DNA from: Torreya grandis
Lineage: Eukaryota > Streptophyta > Pinopsida > Cupressales > Taxaceae
Length of the DNA: 64,000 nt
Direction: 5' to 3'
Assembly (NCBI GenBank): GCA_037957365.1
Contig: JARHVA010001740.1
Span: 1,008,501 to 1,072,500, forward strand
Shown here piece after piece: positions 36,899 to 47,149 of this stretch. The notes under the pieces are model-generated. The model ran no database searches. It was not told where the DNA came from and was given only the letters and a program-made list of their open reading frames with translations. A program made the position numbers and the translations under genes. Numbering within the stretch: the first letter of the stretch is position 1; each line of letters starts with the position of its first letter.

Positions 36899-37845
36899 TG
36901 ATATAGTTTGAGTTAGTATGGATACTGAGAAGAGTATGCATTGTAGCATCGAAGCTCGTCTATGAGTTGTTTGGCATGAGTAAGTAGGAAATGAGTTGAT
37001 GCTTTGTTTATGTTAGGAAATGTACTCTGTTGATGAACTTTGATTTAATAAAAATGGCGTTGCATATTTACTTGGTTGTTGATCCATTTCATATAGTTTA
37101 GCACTATTGTATGATTGCAACTTAAGTTCTGTATGAATAATGGCATAATTTTCATTTTTGAATGTATTGTGACATAAAGGTCTAATCCAGGTCGCTAATG
37201 GCATCGATGTGTCATATAGCGACTTCGATATACTTGTAAAGTTGACTAAATATTGAAACCAGCATGCACCGAAGCCATAGTAACCGCACCTAAAGCGCTA
37301 ACTTGAAGAATGAGCACCTGAGAATAAGCCATTCCCTTGATTCGACTAAGCGCTTAAATGAAACTTAACTTGCCATCCCTACAGCTTGCGCCATTAAGAG
37401 CTATAACTAGCCAAACATGAACTTGCACCAAAAGACTTGTGCCTTTAAAAGTTGTGTAACTAGTCCAATACAAACTTGTGCCACCATGACTAGGACTAGT
37501 TCCCTTGAATAGGCTTGCACCTCTTGATCTTATCCAAAACAACACGCATCGATAGACCGCCTAAGCCCGTTTCACAAATAACTAAGTCCCATTGAGACTA
37601 AGGTTGCACCATGTTTCAACTAGCCCAACGTGAGCGCCAGTCCCTTCCCTGCTACACTTCAGGTGAGCACACAAGGCTTGCGCCTTGTGTGAAATTGATG
37701 CCAGCATAGTAGTGCACTTAAATGTTGTGTGCCACAGACTTTTACTATGCTTGCGCGTTGCTATATCAAGTACATAACTGGCTTGGATTTATTGCTAAGT
37801 GCATGGCTAAGCACATGAGCTAAATGAAGAAACTCTTCTACAACA

Positions 37846-38340
37846 TGAGCACACTTGAATCTATAAGTCCATATGTAGTGGTTGAGTCATGATTTTTGAA
37901 ATAATGTATGCTAATGTTCAATGATACTTAATGGTCATGTAATTACTCATGGCAAATCCATTATGCAGTTTGCACCTTACCATCTCGAGTTTCAATATCA
38001 GAGGTATATTAGTTATTTGAGTTAATGCAGTTGAGGTTCAACAACACTCAACAGTCCTAACACTACTATACATTCATGAGGGTTAGAGAATTTATCTTCT
38101 TAACCCAAGAGCTTGCATGTTTACACAAATTTGGGGCACAAACACCCCAACTCGCCATGTGATTTAACAAGGAAGCATAGTTCTTCAATAGTTCAACAAG
38201 GAACATCATCTCCATAAAGTTATAGGGAAACACAAATTACTCGCATATAGGTGTGATCATTCCTTGCTCTTAAAACTTTTTTAGTTTTGCAATTTCAAAT
38301 TTCAGATCTTTAATAATTATAAATTCATGTTGATCACATT
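37846..38340 (+). repeat. Inverted-repeat arm 2, right piece
   Basis: Continues the match to the reverse complement of about 18300-18780 that was interrupted at 21935 by the gypsy insertion. Shared blocks include TTAGTTATTTGAGTTA, AACCCAAGAGCTTGCAT, CACCCCAACT and CATCATCTCC. Similarity fades near 38340. Confidence 0.8.
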
Positions 38341-40249
38341 TTCTAGTTTATGGAAGTGTAATATCCGTTTTTTGCACACTTGATCTTAAACATATTTACG
38401 CCATTGAAGCATGAAACTTCTATAAATTGGTGAATTGTTTTTTGTTAATAAATAAAATTGGGACATTAATACTATTTGGTATTTGGCTTACTGCTTATGA
38501 CATTGAGATATTATGGCTATTTGTACTTGTTATCTAGTTTTAGCATTTGGCATTATTGTTGATATGAAAATTATGTTTACAAATTTGACATATTATGTGG
38601 AAACATCATTGTTATGATTTTGATTAATCATTACAATGACTTATATATAGTATAATATATGTTGTTTCAATTGCATTTATTATTGATACATGTATACATA
38701 CCATCCAATATATGTTATTGATAGACTTTTTGTTGTGTGTGCATGTACAACCATATTGTAAGCTATGGTTGGGATTTGTGTTGCATGAGGTAGATCATCT
38801 ACTTCATGAACACACCCTGCAAAAATTCCAACTCACACAAGTGGTTTTATTAGTGGTCCCCTGAGCCTCGATTTTGTGGTTGTTGACTGGTTTGATTGTT
38901 GACTTGGTTTCCTGGCTATTGACTTCATTAAATTTCCTTAGTGGGTGTTTTAATGTTGGTTATGTTTTTTATTATGAGGCATGATATTTTGATTGCAATG
39001 AGAGATTAAATATAGAGATAGTCCTCCACTATTGCATTTAACTATATAATTGTTTATGGATTATTCGACAGTACATTGTTGGCTTGCAAAGCTATATAGG
39101 TTTTGTTTTAAAAAACTCTCCTCTTGAGTTGTTGCATTTAGCGACATATTTCAGTTAGAACATTTGGTCACTTGTGGCTTGATTCCTTTACTCAACATTG
39201 CATGTTAATCTTTATGTGCATGGAGTGTTTTTGACATTAATTTGTATTATTTGGTATTGAAAGTGTAATGTTTTAAAGAAATATTAATACTTATATGTTG
39301 AAAGAAAAGTTGAGAATTATTCCGTTGAGAACCGTTTTATCATTTTGGAAACAGATTGAAGACTAAGATCAATATTGATGTGATACATTTGAATCATGTT
39401 ATTAATGTATGTTATCAATATTGATGTCTTAGACAATATCAAAATGCCTCAATTATGAATGTAAACTTTATTTGAGCCAAGGATAAATAGTATTAGTAGA
39501 CTTGAATGTTTAAATTGATTAAGTTGTTATGAATGAGAAAAGGAAAACTATATTTTCTTATAATGTTTATAAGAAATAACTTTCTTGAGAAACTTTCAAA
39601 CTTGGAAACATTACAACCTAAAGTAATTGATTCTTCTAATTATGAGTTGAGGAAATACGTTTTGGATCCTATGTTGAAATTAACCTAATAAGGAATATGC
39701 TCAATGAAATGTTTGAAGTTGTTGCATTCTTTATGTTGAAATGAAACTCTTATTGGTGAAAGAATTACTCGAGAACTTAAGGAGTTAAATGGTAATGCAA
39801 CATAGTAACCTTAAATGTGAAAGACTTGGGTCTTAAGTGGTGCAATTTACTGAAAAGGATAAGTGGATATTTAGAAGATTGCATCACTTCCAAGAGTAAT
39901 AAGCAAAAAGATATTGAACAACTCAAATCCTACTCCTAGAAAGGGATTGAGATATCTTGCAAGTGAACTAGACCTATAATGATGAGATAAATTATGACTT
40001 GATAAATTTGTAAAGTTGTCAAGAAGCTACTATGAATTATAGATCAAGTATAACCTAGTGAAAGCTAGCGCTAAGCAAATGTATTGATCGAGCTATGAAT
40101 AAGATATCTGAACCATCGTTGCTACGATGAAATGTAAATGTATGAATTTGTCTTTATTATTAATGTGAACATATTATTATGACTCATAATGGGGAAAAAC
40201 AAAAAAAAACATTATGTCGATTTTTGGGAGTGTTAAGAGATGAGACATC
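38341..40249. other. AT-rich DNA, nothing recognised
   Basis: No frame longer than 60 codons and no repeat pair was seen. Around 38880-38930 three TTGAC cores (W-box-like) lie close together; this may be chance. Confidence 0.4.
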
Positions 40250-41050
40250 CAATAATGACTTAAGCTTTGATGATCATCCTTATTCAATTTTTTGGGTGTC
40301 TACAATTTTTTGACACCACCTCCTTAAGTTAACACTTTATATCATGATCCTCCTTTGCAACAACCTTCAAATCTTTGATGTTAATTATGGTGCTTAGTGG
40401 AAGATAAGTGCTTCACCAAAGTCATTTTATACCCATGTTTTTGTCATGGATTCACACATTTCACACCTAGTCTTGTCTTAATTGATCTACCGAAATCACC
40501 AATAAGTTGTCAACTACACGAACAAAGGATAGTGAGGTAGACCACACTACTCTATTTGGTGTTGGGAGAGTCTTGTTGATTTAAGTAGTTTTGTAAGGTG
40601 TTTCAAGGAATTAAATTTGCCCTTGTGTTTCTTCCTTAAAAATCCTAGTATTTTTATTTGATACCTTGTTAACATATGTTAAGAATGCCTTTGGCTCTCC
40701 ATCTATGCATGTCACCCTTTACTAATTATACATATCCCTCCTTGTACTCCAGAAGGCATTGGAAATCAATTTCCATTGGTAGTTGTTCCTTGTAGAGACC
40801 CTAATAAGGTGTTCATTTTCCTTCTAAAAATGGTCTTCATCTATAATACTTAAGGCCTTAGTGGCTACATTTTTAAGAAAACCTACCTTTTGCATCAATT
40901 GGTAGTGGGATGAAGCCTATAATATATATTTGTGTGAGTTACTTCATTGCATATATGTCAAGTAAGAGAGCCATCATTATGTTTGAGCAAAACATCCATA
41001 AATGGAAAACACCCATCATGCTCAACCTCCCCAATGATTGATGCTCTCCC
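40250..41050 (-). pseudogene. Penelope-like element: RT C terminus and GIY-YIG endonuclease, decayed
   Basis: Read on the minus strand from 41050 downward, the first piece is ASIIGEVEHDGCFPFMDVLL (about 41050-40990), the E-x-x-G-x-LPFLD-VL signature after the RT core of Penelope-like elements. Then come FLKNVATKALSI, a conserved spacer, and YKTT/LPTP. At 40548-40531 VVY and at about 40500-40468 IGDFGRSIKTRL form the GIY-YIG nuclease (family: GVY-IPC-CG--YIG-TGRS---R--EH). At 40385-40317 KDLKVVAKEDHDIKC-LKEVV gives the conserved tail (VIAKE-HY-KR--EA). Several frameshifts and stops are present. The RT core continues at 45344-45640, beyond a copia insertion. This class lacks LTRs and is otherwise rare in seed plants, but I recall it from conifers. 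Confidence 0.8.
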
Positions 41051-42178
41051 TGTTGGGAAATAACGGAAGCACACAATTGATTACCAAGCAACTTAACATG
41101 CGAAAATTAACCAGAATACACAAGTAACTAGAATTCAGAAATAACACAGAATATGAGAGACAATACACAATTGTATTAAAACTCTTCCAGAAGGAAATAC
41201 AACAAAGAAGATTGCCACAGTTCTTCCTTACACACCTCTAGGGCTCCCACACCTCTAGGGCATAAACAATAAATCTTCCCTCAAAGCTCTCTCTCTTACG
41301 GTCCCAACACGCAACTCAAACACAGAGTTGGTGTTCACCTCCAACCAGTCAGTATCCACTACTGCCAGTACTCCAGTGCTCCACGCACTCCACAAGTACT
41401 CAACGTACTCCAAGAAGATCTCCCATGAACTGCTACAACCTGCAACCCAAATGATCTTACTTATGGAAGGAACTGCCTTGCCTTCCTCTTTTCTCCAACT
41501 GAGTACACACTGTACTCCAAGTAGATTCTGTCTGATCCTGCTTTCTGTTGTGTTGATGTCCTCCCTAATCTGGCACACCTGCAACCTTGGACCATGCACT
41601 CACATACACCTGCAGATCAATGATCTTACTTACCATGTAGATCTCCTAAAGAAGCCATGCACACCTGCTGACCAAGATCCTACACCCCTGAAGAATCCCG
41701 CTGATTCTCCAAAACCAACACCCACACTTGGCACTGCTGTGAAACTATGAGGAACACCCTTGCTCACTTCACACATAGAAGGAGCTAACTTTGCTCAACT
41801 CAAACTAGAACACCTTACAATACAGCCTATGAGTCTCTTAAATAGATCTCATGCAAACAATAATTAAACATCTACTTACTATAATTAGATCCGCAGCTTC
41901 TAGTCTAAAATTGGCTCTTGACATGCAAACACTTGGTTCGTTAACTAACTGTCCGTAACACTCGCAGTTCGAACCGCACAGGGGACCGACGTCGGTCCTT
42001 GTCTACTTGGAGGTGACCGACGCCGGTCGATCCCTGACCGACGTCAGTTGTTCTTCTTGTCTAATCCTGTCGACGTCGGTTGGCCTGACCGACGCCGGTG
42101 TCTGTGACACTTCAACAACCTCTCTGCAACCTCCTCCTCTGTTTGCATCAGTGAAGCTTTTAGCTCCACAACCTAACA
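41051..42178 (-). repeat. 3' LTR of the copia element
   Basis: 1128 bp and a clear copy of 44197-45343. On the minus strand it starts TGTTAGGTTGTGGAGC and ends CCCAACA. Five 12-bp palindrome-type motifs lie at 41985, 42016, 42037, 42069 and 42088. A TATA-like CTATTTAAG (minus) lies at 41837-41845. Confidence 0.93.
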
Positions 42179-42190
42179 ATCTCCCACTTG
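42179..42190 (-). promoter_or_regulatory. Polypurine tract of the copia element
   Basis: Minus strand reads AAGTGGGAGAT directly before the LTR start TGTTAGG, the usual arrangement for priming second-strand synthesis in copia elements. Confidence 0.75.
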
Positions 42191-42830
42191 GAGATAAACA
42201 GCTGCACTGTACCTGTATCTGTACCCCATCTAATCTATTTTCTGGCTTGTATCCCTCTTCAAGATCAATCCTGAAGACCACCCACCACACAACCTATGGT
42301 GCACCACCTGTCATCCGAGTAACCTGCCACATCCGAACCTACAAACCCATGTAGTGAAGTCCTGACCCTGCATAGCATGAATCCCTACTTCTGGTCCCTC
42401 TTAAATACCTGAGAACCCACTTTCTCGAATTGGCTCCTAACTCTCTGACATCACCCACTGCTTGGGCAAACTCAGGTCTATACCAGACCTCATGTGATTT
42501 CGGACACTAAACTGTCTAGCCCTTGGTGTGCTCTGATTCTGCATCCTGAACCTCGCCAACCCCTGATTCACATCAGCTCCCACTGGAGACAAAATCAACA
42601 TGTGATCTCCATGTCTCTCATGCCAAAGAATTTCACTGCTCCAAATTCCTCATGACATGCCATTGAACTAACCTTACCCTTAGCTCAGCAAAACCCTGTA
42701 TGTACAAACCTGCTAGCTAGCATACCATCCACATACAGTAACAGGATAATGTCATGACCATCATCCACCTGATAAAACAAACACAATGGTTACACTGACA
42801 TTGACTAAAGTCTTGCTTTGTCATCCACCT
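42191..42830 (-). pseudogene. copia RT end and RNase H, decayed
   Basis: On the minus strand near 42770-42700 one reads GHDIILLLYVDGMLASRFVH, where the family has the catalytic YVDD followed by ML; the second Asp is changed to Gly. Then RDMEI, and around 42580 NQSTPRARQF (family: STPL---F). Around 42430-42370 WVLRYL-RGT and then DSCYAGS/GYSDDR give the copia RNase H start. Stops and frameshifts are frequent. The reading runs up to the polypurine tract at 42190. Confidence 0.7.
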
Positions 42831-43160
42831 GTCACAACCTGTACCACTATCCTCCAGCTTCCTCAAGACCATATGACCTGGCCTTCCGTCTCAGGTGTCC
42901 GTTCTCTCTATTCTTTAACTAAGGTATCCATTCGTCTCTGTGCTTTCTTCCGGCTGGCAACCCTACCAAATCTCCCGTTTGGTTTTGCATCATATCCCTG
43001 CCATGCTCTCACTGTTTCCTGGATCCTTCCTGCTCTGCAGTAAGCAACGAGTATAAAGAAGAGGAACAACGAATTTGAGGCTTACTTACTCTTTTAGTCC
43101 TCCATATGGGTGTTTGAGACTCTTTGACAGCGTGCTGTCCGCCCAAAATCCGTTACAGTG

Positions 43161-43382
43161 ACCGACCTCGGTCACCACATAGTCTGCATTCGACCGACAT
43201 CGGTTCCTATGCCCTTGTCCTGACTACCGACCCTGCCGACGTCGGTGTCTCCTGTTGCCGACGTCAGTCTTACCTATTGCCGACGTCGGTCTTACCTTGC
43301 CCGACATCACCGACTTCGGTCTGCACATGACCGACATCGGCACCTGTCTATTCGACGCCGGTTCTTTCTGACTGATGCCGGT
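43161..43382. repeat. Array of nine palindromic ACCGACGTCGGT-type motifs
   Basis: Copies start at 43161, 43193, 43235, 43257, 43279, 43309, 43330, 43351 and 43371. Most keep at least one perfect (A/G)CCGAC half. Spacings are 32, 42, 22, 22, 30, 21, 21 and 20 bases, close to whole turns of DNA and mostly not multiples of three, so codon structure does not explain them. It lies between the copia protease and RT remnants, where integrase should be. Confidence 0.8.
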
Positions 43383-43524
43383 ACCTATGTTCGCCTGTGA
43401 GTGATGACTTTTTACCTGCGAACTCCTTTGAATCAAAACCCATGTCTAAACTGCCATGCTCAGAAGTATCCAGCCCCATCCACTGAACTATGTCTGTCAT
43501 CTCCTCCAAGAACACCAAGGCTTT

Positions 43525-44007
43525 TTAGTTCTTAAGTTTGTCAAACACATCTGTTTTTTGCTTAAGAACATGCATCTCCTTCTTGCTCATGTGACCAAGC
43601 CTACAAAGCCACGTCTCCGCAACGGAAGAAGAATCAGTAATATAAGCAAGTAGATAAAGAGTACCTACTTTCTTACCACCAGCTAATTCAAGTGCATCCG
43701 TTGTGAAAGTTCTTATGCATCTTTCATCACCCAACTTTCTTGAAGAAATTAGCCACATCTCCAACCCTGGGACCTGCATGACCTCCTTCAACACCCATGT
43801 GTTGGCCGCTTGCAATTTTAGCTTCACTTTCTCTTTGCCAATTCTTTGACAAGGTTCACCAGCGCCTCTCTTTGGAGCTGCATGGAAAGAGGCAACATAA
43901 TCTATTAACCAAGATTCAACTTTATCCAAGAAACATCTCAGAGCATCCTGTGCAACAACACCTGCAACATCTGCTTCTTCAGTTCCTTCATGTTGATCTG
44001 CTACCAA
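43525..44007 (-). pseudogene. copia gag end, protease and pre-integrase region (160 codons open)
   Basis: The minus-strand open frame reads VAGVVAQDALRCFLDKVESWLIDYVASFHAAP. The copia protease active site (WL-DSGASFH) is recognisable, but Ser-Gly has become Tyr-Val, so it would be inactive. It is followed by IGKEKVKLKLQAANTWVLKEVMQVPGLEMWLISSRKLGDE and GTLYLLAYITDSSSVAETWLCRLGHMSKKEMHVL, the classical pre-integrase zinc region (LGHMS--GM--L). The order is as in Ty1/copia. Upstream it lacks a complete gag; downstream the integrase core is missing. The family call is firm. Confidence 0.88.
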
Positions 44008-44182
44008 CCAACAATCTCTTTTTCCCTGCTCTTTCTTTTCATAAGACCGTAGTTAACCATTCGTGTTTTTTAATTCCTCCATTCTTAGCTTACTTTCTTC
44101 TATCATTGCTTTACTCCCACTCAATCAGAAACCCCTGAGAGTGACCTGTAATCAAACACAAAACCTGCTCCCTGCAACATTA

Positions 44183-44194
44183 GCTCTGATTCCA
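44183..44194 (-). promoter_or_regulatory. Primer-binding site of the copia element
   Basis: Minus strand TGGAATCAGAGC, one base different from TGGTATCAGAGC, the complement of the 3' end of initiator tRNA-Met. It lies two bases after the end of the 5' LTR (44197). Confidence 0.8.
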
Positions 44195-44196
44195 CT

Positions 44197-45343
44197 TGTT
44201 GGGAAATAACGGAAGCAAACAATTGATTACCAAGCAACTTAACATGCAAAAATTAACCAGAATACACAAGTAACTAGAATTCAAAAATAACACAGAATAT
44301 GAGAGACAATACACAATTGTATTAAAACTCTTCCAGAAGGAAATACAACAAAGAAGATTGCCACAGTTCTTCCTTACACACCTCTAGGGCTCCCACGCCT
44401 ATAGGGCATAAACAGTAAATCTTCCCTCAAAGCTCTCTCTCTTACGATCCCAACACACAACTCAAACACAGAGTTGATGTTCACCTCCAACTAGTCAGTA
44501 TCCACTACTGCCAGTACTCCAGTGCTCCACGCACTCCACAAGTACTCAATGTACTCCAAGTAGATCTCCCATGAATTGCTACAACCTGCAACCCAAATGA
44601 TCTTACTTATGGAAGGAACTGCCTTGCCTTCCTCTTTGCTCCAACTGAGTACACACTGTACTCCAAGTAGATCCTGTCTGACCCTGCTTCCTGTTGTGTT
44701 GCTGTCCTCCCTGATCTTGCACACCTGCAAATCAATCTGGTTCTGCACACCTGCAACCCTGGATCATGCACACACATACACCTGCAGATCAATGATCTTA
44801 CCATGTAGATCTCTTAAAGAAGCCATGCACACCTGCTGACCAAGATCCTACACCCCTGAAGAATCCTGCGGATTCTCCAAAACCAGCGCCCACACTTGGC
44901 ACTGCTGTGGAACTAGGAGGAACACCCTTGGTCACCTCACACACAGGAGTTAACTTTGCTCAACTCAAACTAGAACACCTTACAATATAGCCTATGAGTC
45001 TCTTAAATAGATCTCATGCAAACAATAATTAGACATCTAATTACAATAATTAGATCCGCAGCTTCTAGTCTAAAATTGGCTCTTGACATGCAAACACTTG
45101 GTTCATTAACTAACTGTATGTAACACTCGCAGTTCGAACCGCACAGGCGACCGACGTCGGTCCCTATCTGCTTGGAAGTGACTGACGCCGACCGATCCTT
45201 GACCGACGTCGGTTGCTCTTCCTGTCTAATTCTGCCGACATCGGTTCGCTTGACCGACGCCGGTGTCTGTGACACTTCAACAACCTCTCTGCAACCTCCT
45301 GCTATGTTTGCATCAGTGAAGCTTTTAGCTCCACAACCTAACA
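44197..45343 (-). repeat. 5' LTR of the copia element
   Basis: 1147 bp. On the minus strand the order is: U3 with five palindromic motifs (12-bp sites starting at 45253, 45234, 45202, 45181 and 45150), then about 140 bp further a TATA-like CTATTTAAG at 45002-45010, then R/U5. The same five positions with the same spacing occur in the other LTR. Confidence 0.93.
45150..45264. promoter_or_regulatory. Phased ACCGAC/GTCGGT palindrome array in U3
   Basis: Sites at 45150 (perfect ACCGACGTCGGT), 45181, 45202 (perfect), 45234 and 45253, spaced 31, 21, 32 and 19. ACCGAC is the core of the plant DRE/CRT element bound by DREB/CBF factors; each site is two such cores head to head around a GACGTC centre. 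Position upstream of the TATA box fits a promoter array. Function is inference. Confidence 0.6.
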
Positions 45344-45640
45344 CTCCCATATGTATCCTAGAATAACTCTAAGCTCTCCATCTTGTGTGGCCTTTTAAAT
45401 TGGTGTCATCTGTATATCTATTCCACCATTTCTACCTTAAGTGAAACATATTACATGCATACTCCTAAAGCTATACAACAAAAAAATTTGCAACTACTAG
45501 TGACAAGGATGAGCCCGTAACAACCCCTCCAGTTGATTCAAAGAAATCGCCATAGTGAATTGACATATTTATTTAATAGTTTTACCCTCTAAGGATTTAG
45601 GTGGATTAACTTTGTTTCTTTACAAGGTTGAAAGTTGAGC
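45344..45640 (-). pseudogene. Penelope-like element: RT core, decayed
   Basis: Minus strand reads ESTGGVVTGSSLSLVVANFF near 45540-45480, matching the Penelope RT pattern G-x-x-x-GSPLSP-VAN-FM. Further on, W-WNRYTDDT is at 45419-45402, matching the catalytic RYVDD box (Val changed to Thr). The copia insertion follows directly, and the reading resumes at 41050 with the LPFLDV region. Two stops lie between the VAN and YTDD motifs. The upstream end (higher coordinates) fades out near 45640. Confidence 0.78.
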
Positions 45641-46589
45641 TGCAAACAATTTTAATAATACTTATAAATGTCAAGCGTATATATTTTGTGTATTCATAAT
45701 AAGTTCTCATATCCCCAAGGTATGTGTTCACCATGATTGAACCTAAAATTTTACATTAGCAGAGGCATAAATTCCCTCTTGACTATATATAAACATGCGT
45801 GCCTAGCAAAAGAATAAATTACCTCCATGACTATATACAAACACATGTACCTAGAAAAGAAAACTAAACATCTCAATGGATTTTATGTGGAAGAATTTCG
45901 AGTCAATGGAGAATCATCTTCATCACTTCACTTGGGGGTGGAAATCTCATTCATGCAACACATATAATGAACAAATACATGTTTAGATCCAATTACTTTT
46001 TTTAGCCAAAATATTTTATATCAGACAAATGAAGGATGAAATTTCTTAGTGAACCTTCTTGGCATGTATTTCCTTCACCTTTATTTCTTATATAATGACT
46101 TTATTGTTGGAACATAATGTGGGGACCTAATTAGCCCTAAGCCAATATTATCAAATTTAAGAACAAAAAACTATGTAACTATACTCCATATTGTATGGCA
46201 TCATTACGATAGACCAATATCAAAACAAAAGATGTGAGAGATGGCAAATGGCACAAATGAATATAATGGTGTTATCTAGAGATATTCGTTTGGTGTTTGT
46301 GTAGGAAAAAAAATGTACCGCCTTTCTATTTATAAGATTCTTAATAAAATAGGTTTTTAGCTTAAGTGCATAATCCCACTCCAATCCCACTCCAATGGTA
46401 CATTCATGAATGTAATTTTCAAGTCTACGTGTTTATACACCCACTTTATGGTGTACACACATCTTCCATGAAGAACCTTGCAAAAAAGATGCCACATGTG
46501 AAAGTTTATTCATGGACTAAGTGAACCCATATGGAAAGACAAGATTACCTAAGGTGTCGTTTCTCACTTTTGCTCCCCTTAATCCTAAC
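45641..46589. other. AT-rich DNA with one short tandem duplication
   Basis: Around 45768-45862 an approximately 48-bp unit (AAATTCCCTCTTGACTATAT, then AAACA-G-GTGCCTAGCAAA) is present twice with several differences. Otherwise nothing is supported. The 5' part of the Penelope-like element could extend here, but I could not read it. Confidence 0.45.
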
Positions 46590-46923
46590 TGTTACGAAAT
46601 TATATTTAGTGCCCAGAGTATATGGGTGAATTAGAAATATAATTGGAAATATTTGTGAGGGATTTGTAAGAACAAATCACATAGATAAATTTGGGAGTGA
46701 TTGTTGGGATGTTGAGTGATCATAAGAGATAAGAGATAGTGTCAGAGATTTATGGTAATTGGATAGTTGATTTGTGATAAGGTTTGACTCCTAAAACATA
46801 AGAGATCAATCTTATATAACTATATCAAATATATCACCACTTTTTGAATATTATATTCCGAATAATTTACAATAGAAATTTGTTATCTAATTTATGTGAA
46901 GTTTTTAGGTGTTGAAATTATGC
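46590..46923 (+). repeat. 5' LTR (old element)
   Basis: Begins TGTTACGAAATT. About 330 bp, with an extra AT-rich stretch compared with the other copy. Confidence 0.65.
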
Positions 46924-47149
46924 AAGCCCGAACCAGAATTATCATCTCGTGTCATAACAGTGTTTGATCCTCTGCATCATGGAATTCTAAATGGTTGTTC
47001 AAGGGGCAGTCATATTGTTATTTTCCTGTGTAGATGGCTCCTCTGTGGTGTAGCTTTGTAAATACAAAATAGCTATTAGTTTTAAAAACTATTGTTTTTA
47101 GCATATACTTTCAATATTGTTACGGTAGTTTCATAGTCTTATAAGGTCA

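Larger units (their letters stand above)
21936..37845 (+). mobile_element. Large Ty3/gypsy LTR retrotransposon, both LTRs present
   Basis: A 15.9-kb element in plus orientation: 5' LTR, gag, protease, RT, RNase H, integrase, a non-coding repeat block, an extra ORF, 3' LTR. The domain order RT-RNase H-integrase defines Ty3/gypsy. The extra ORF between pol and the 3' LTR, the great length and the absence of a chromodomain resemble the Tat/Athila group; that placement is inference. Every coding section carries stops or frameshifts, and the LTRs differ by many substitutions, so it is old and inactive. The left boundary is accurate to about 15 bases, because the LTR starts have diverged (TGGGTAGTG versus TGAGGTAATG). 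I found no clear target duplication. The split inverted-repeat arm confirms both boundaries independently. Confidence 0.85.
36376..37845 (+). repeat. 3' LTR of the large gypsy element
   Basis: About 1470 bp, pairs with 21936-23740. It has a TATA box (36693-36700), four 45-bp repeats (starts 36719, 36764, 36809 and 36854) and only one copy of the 376-bp segment. It ends in CTACAACA. The inverted-repeat arm resumes right after, with TGAGCACAC. Confidence 0.87.
41051..45343 (-). mobile_element. Ty1/copia LTR retrotransposon with internal deletion or rearrangement, inserted in the Penelope-like element
   Basis: Bounded by near-identical LTRs (41051-42178 and 44197-45343), starting TGTTGGGAAAT and ending CCTAACA on the plus strand. 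A perfect 5-bp target duplication CTCCC is at 41046-41050 and 45344-45348. Transcription runs on the minus strand: primer site next to the right-hand LTR, protease at 44007-43525, RT and RNase H remnants at about 42790-42190, polypurine tract next to the left-hand LTR. Only 2.0 kb remains between the LTRs, where a complete copia has about 4-5 kb. Most of integrase and much of RT are gone and replaced by a segment with a palindrome array. The LTRs look only a few percent different, so the insertion is young compared with its surroundings. Confidence 0.92.

Noticed and set aside
41255..41750. ORFs of 114 and 140 codons in the copia LTR as genes
   Set aside because: They lie fully within an LTR and recur in the other LTR with different lengths; no motif.
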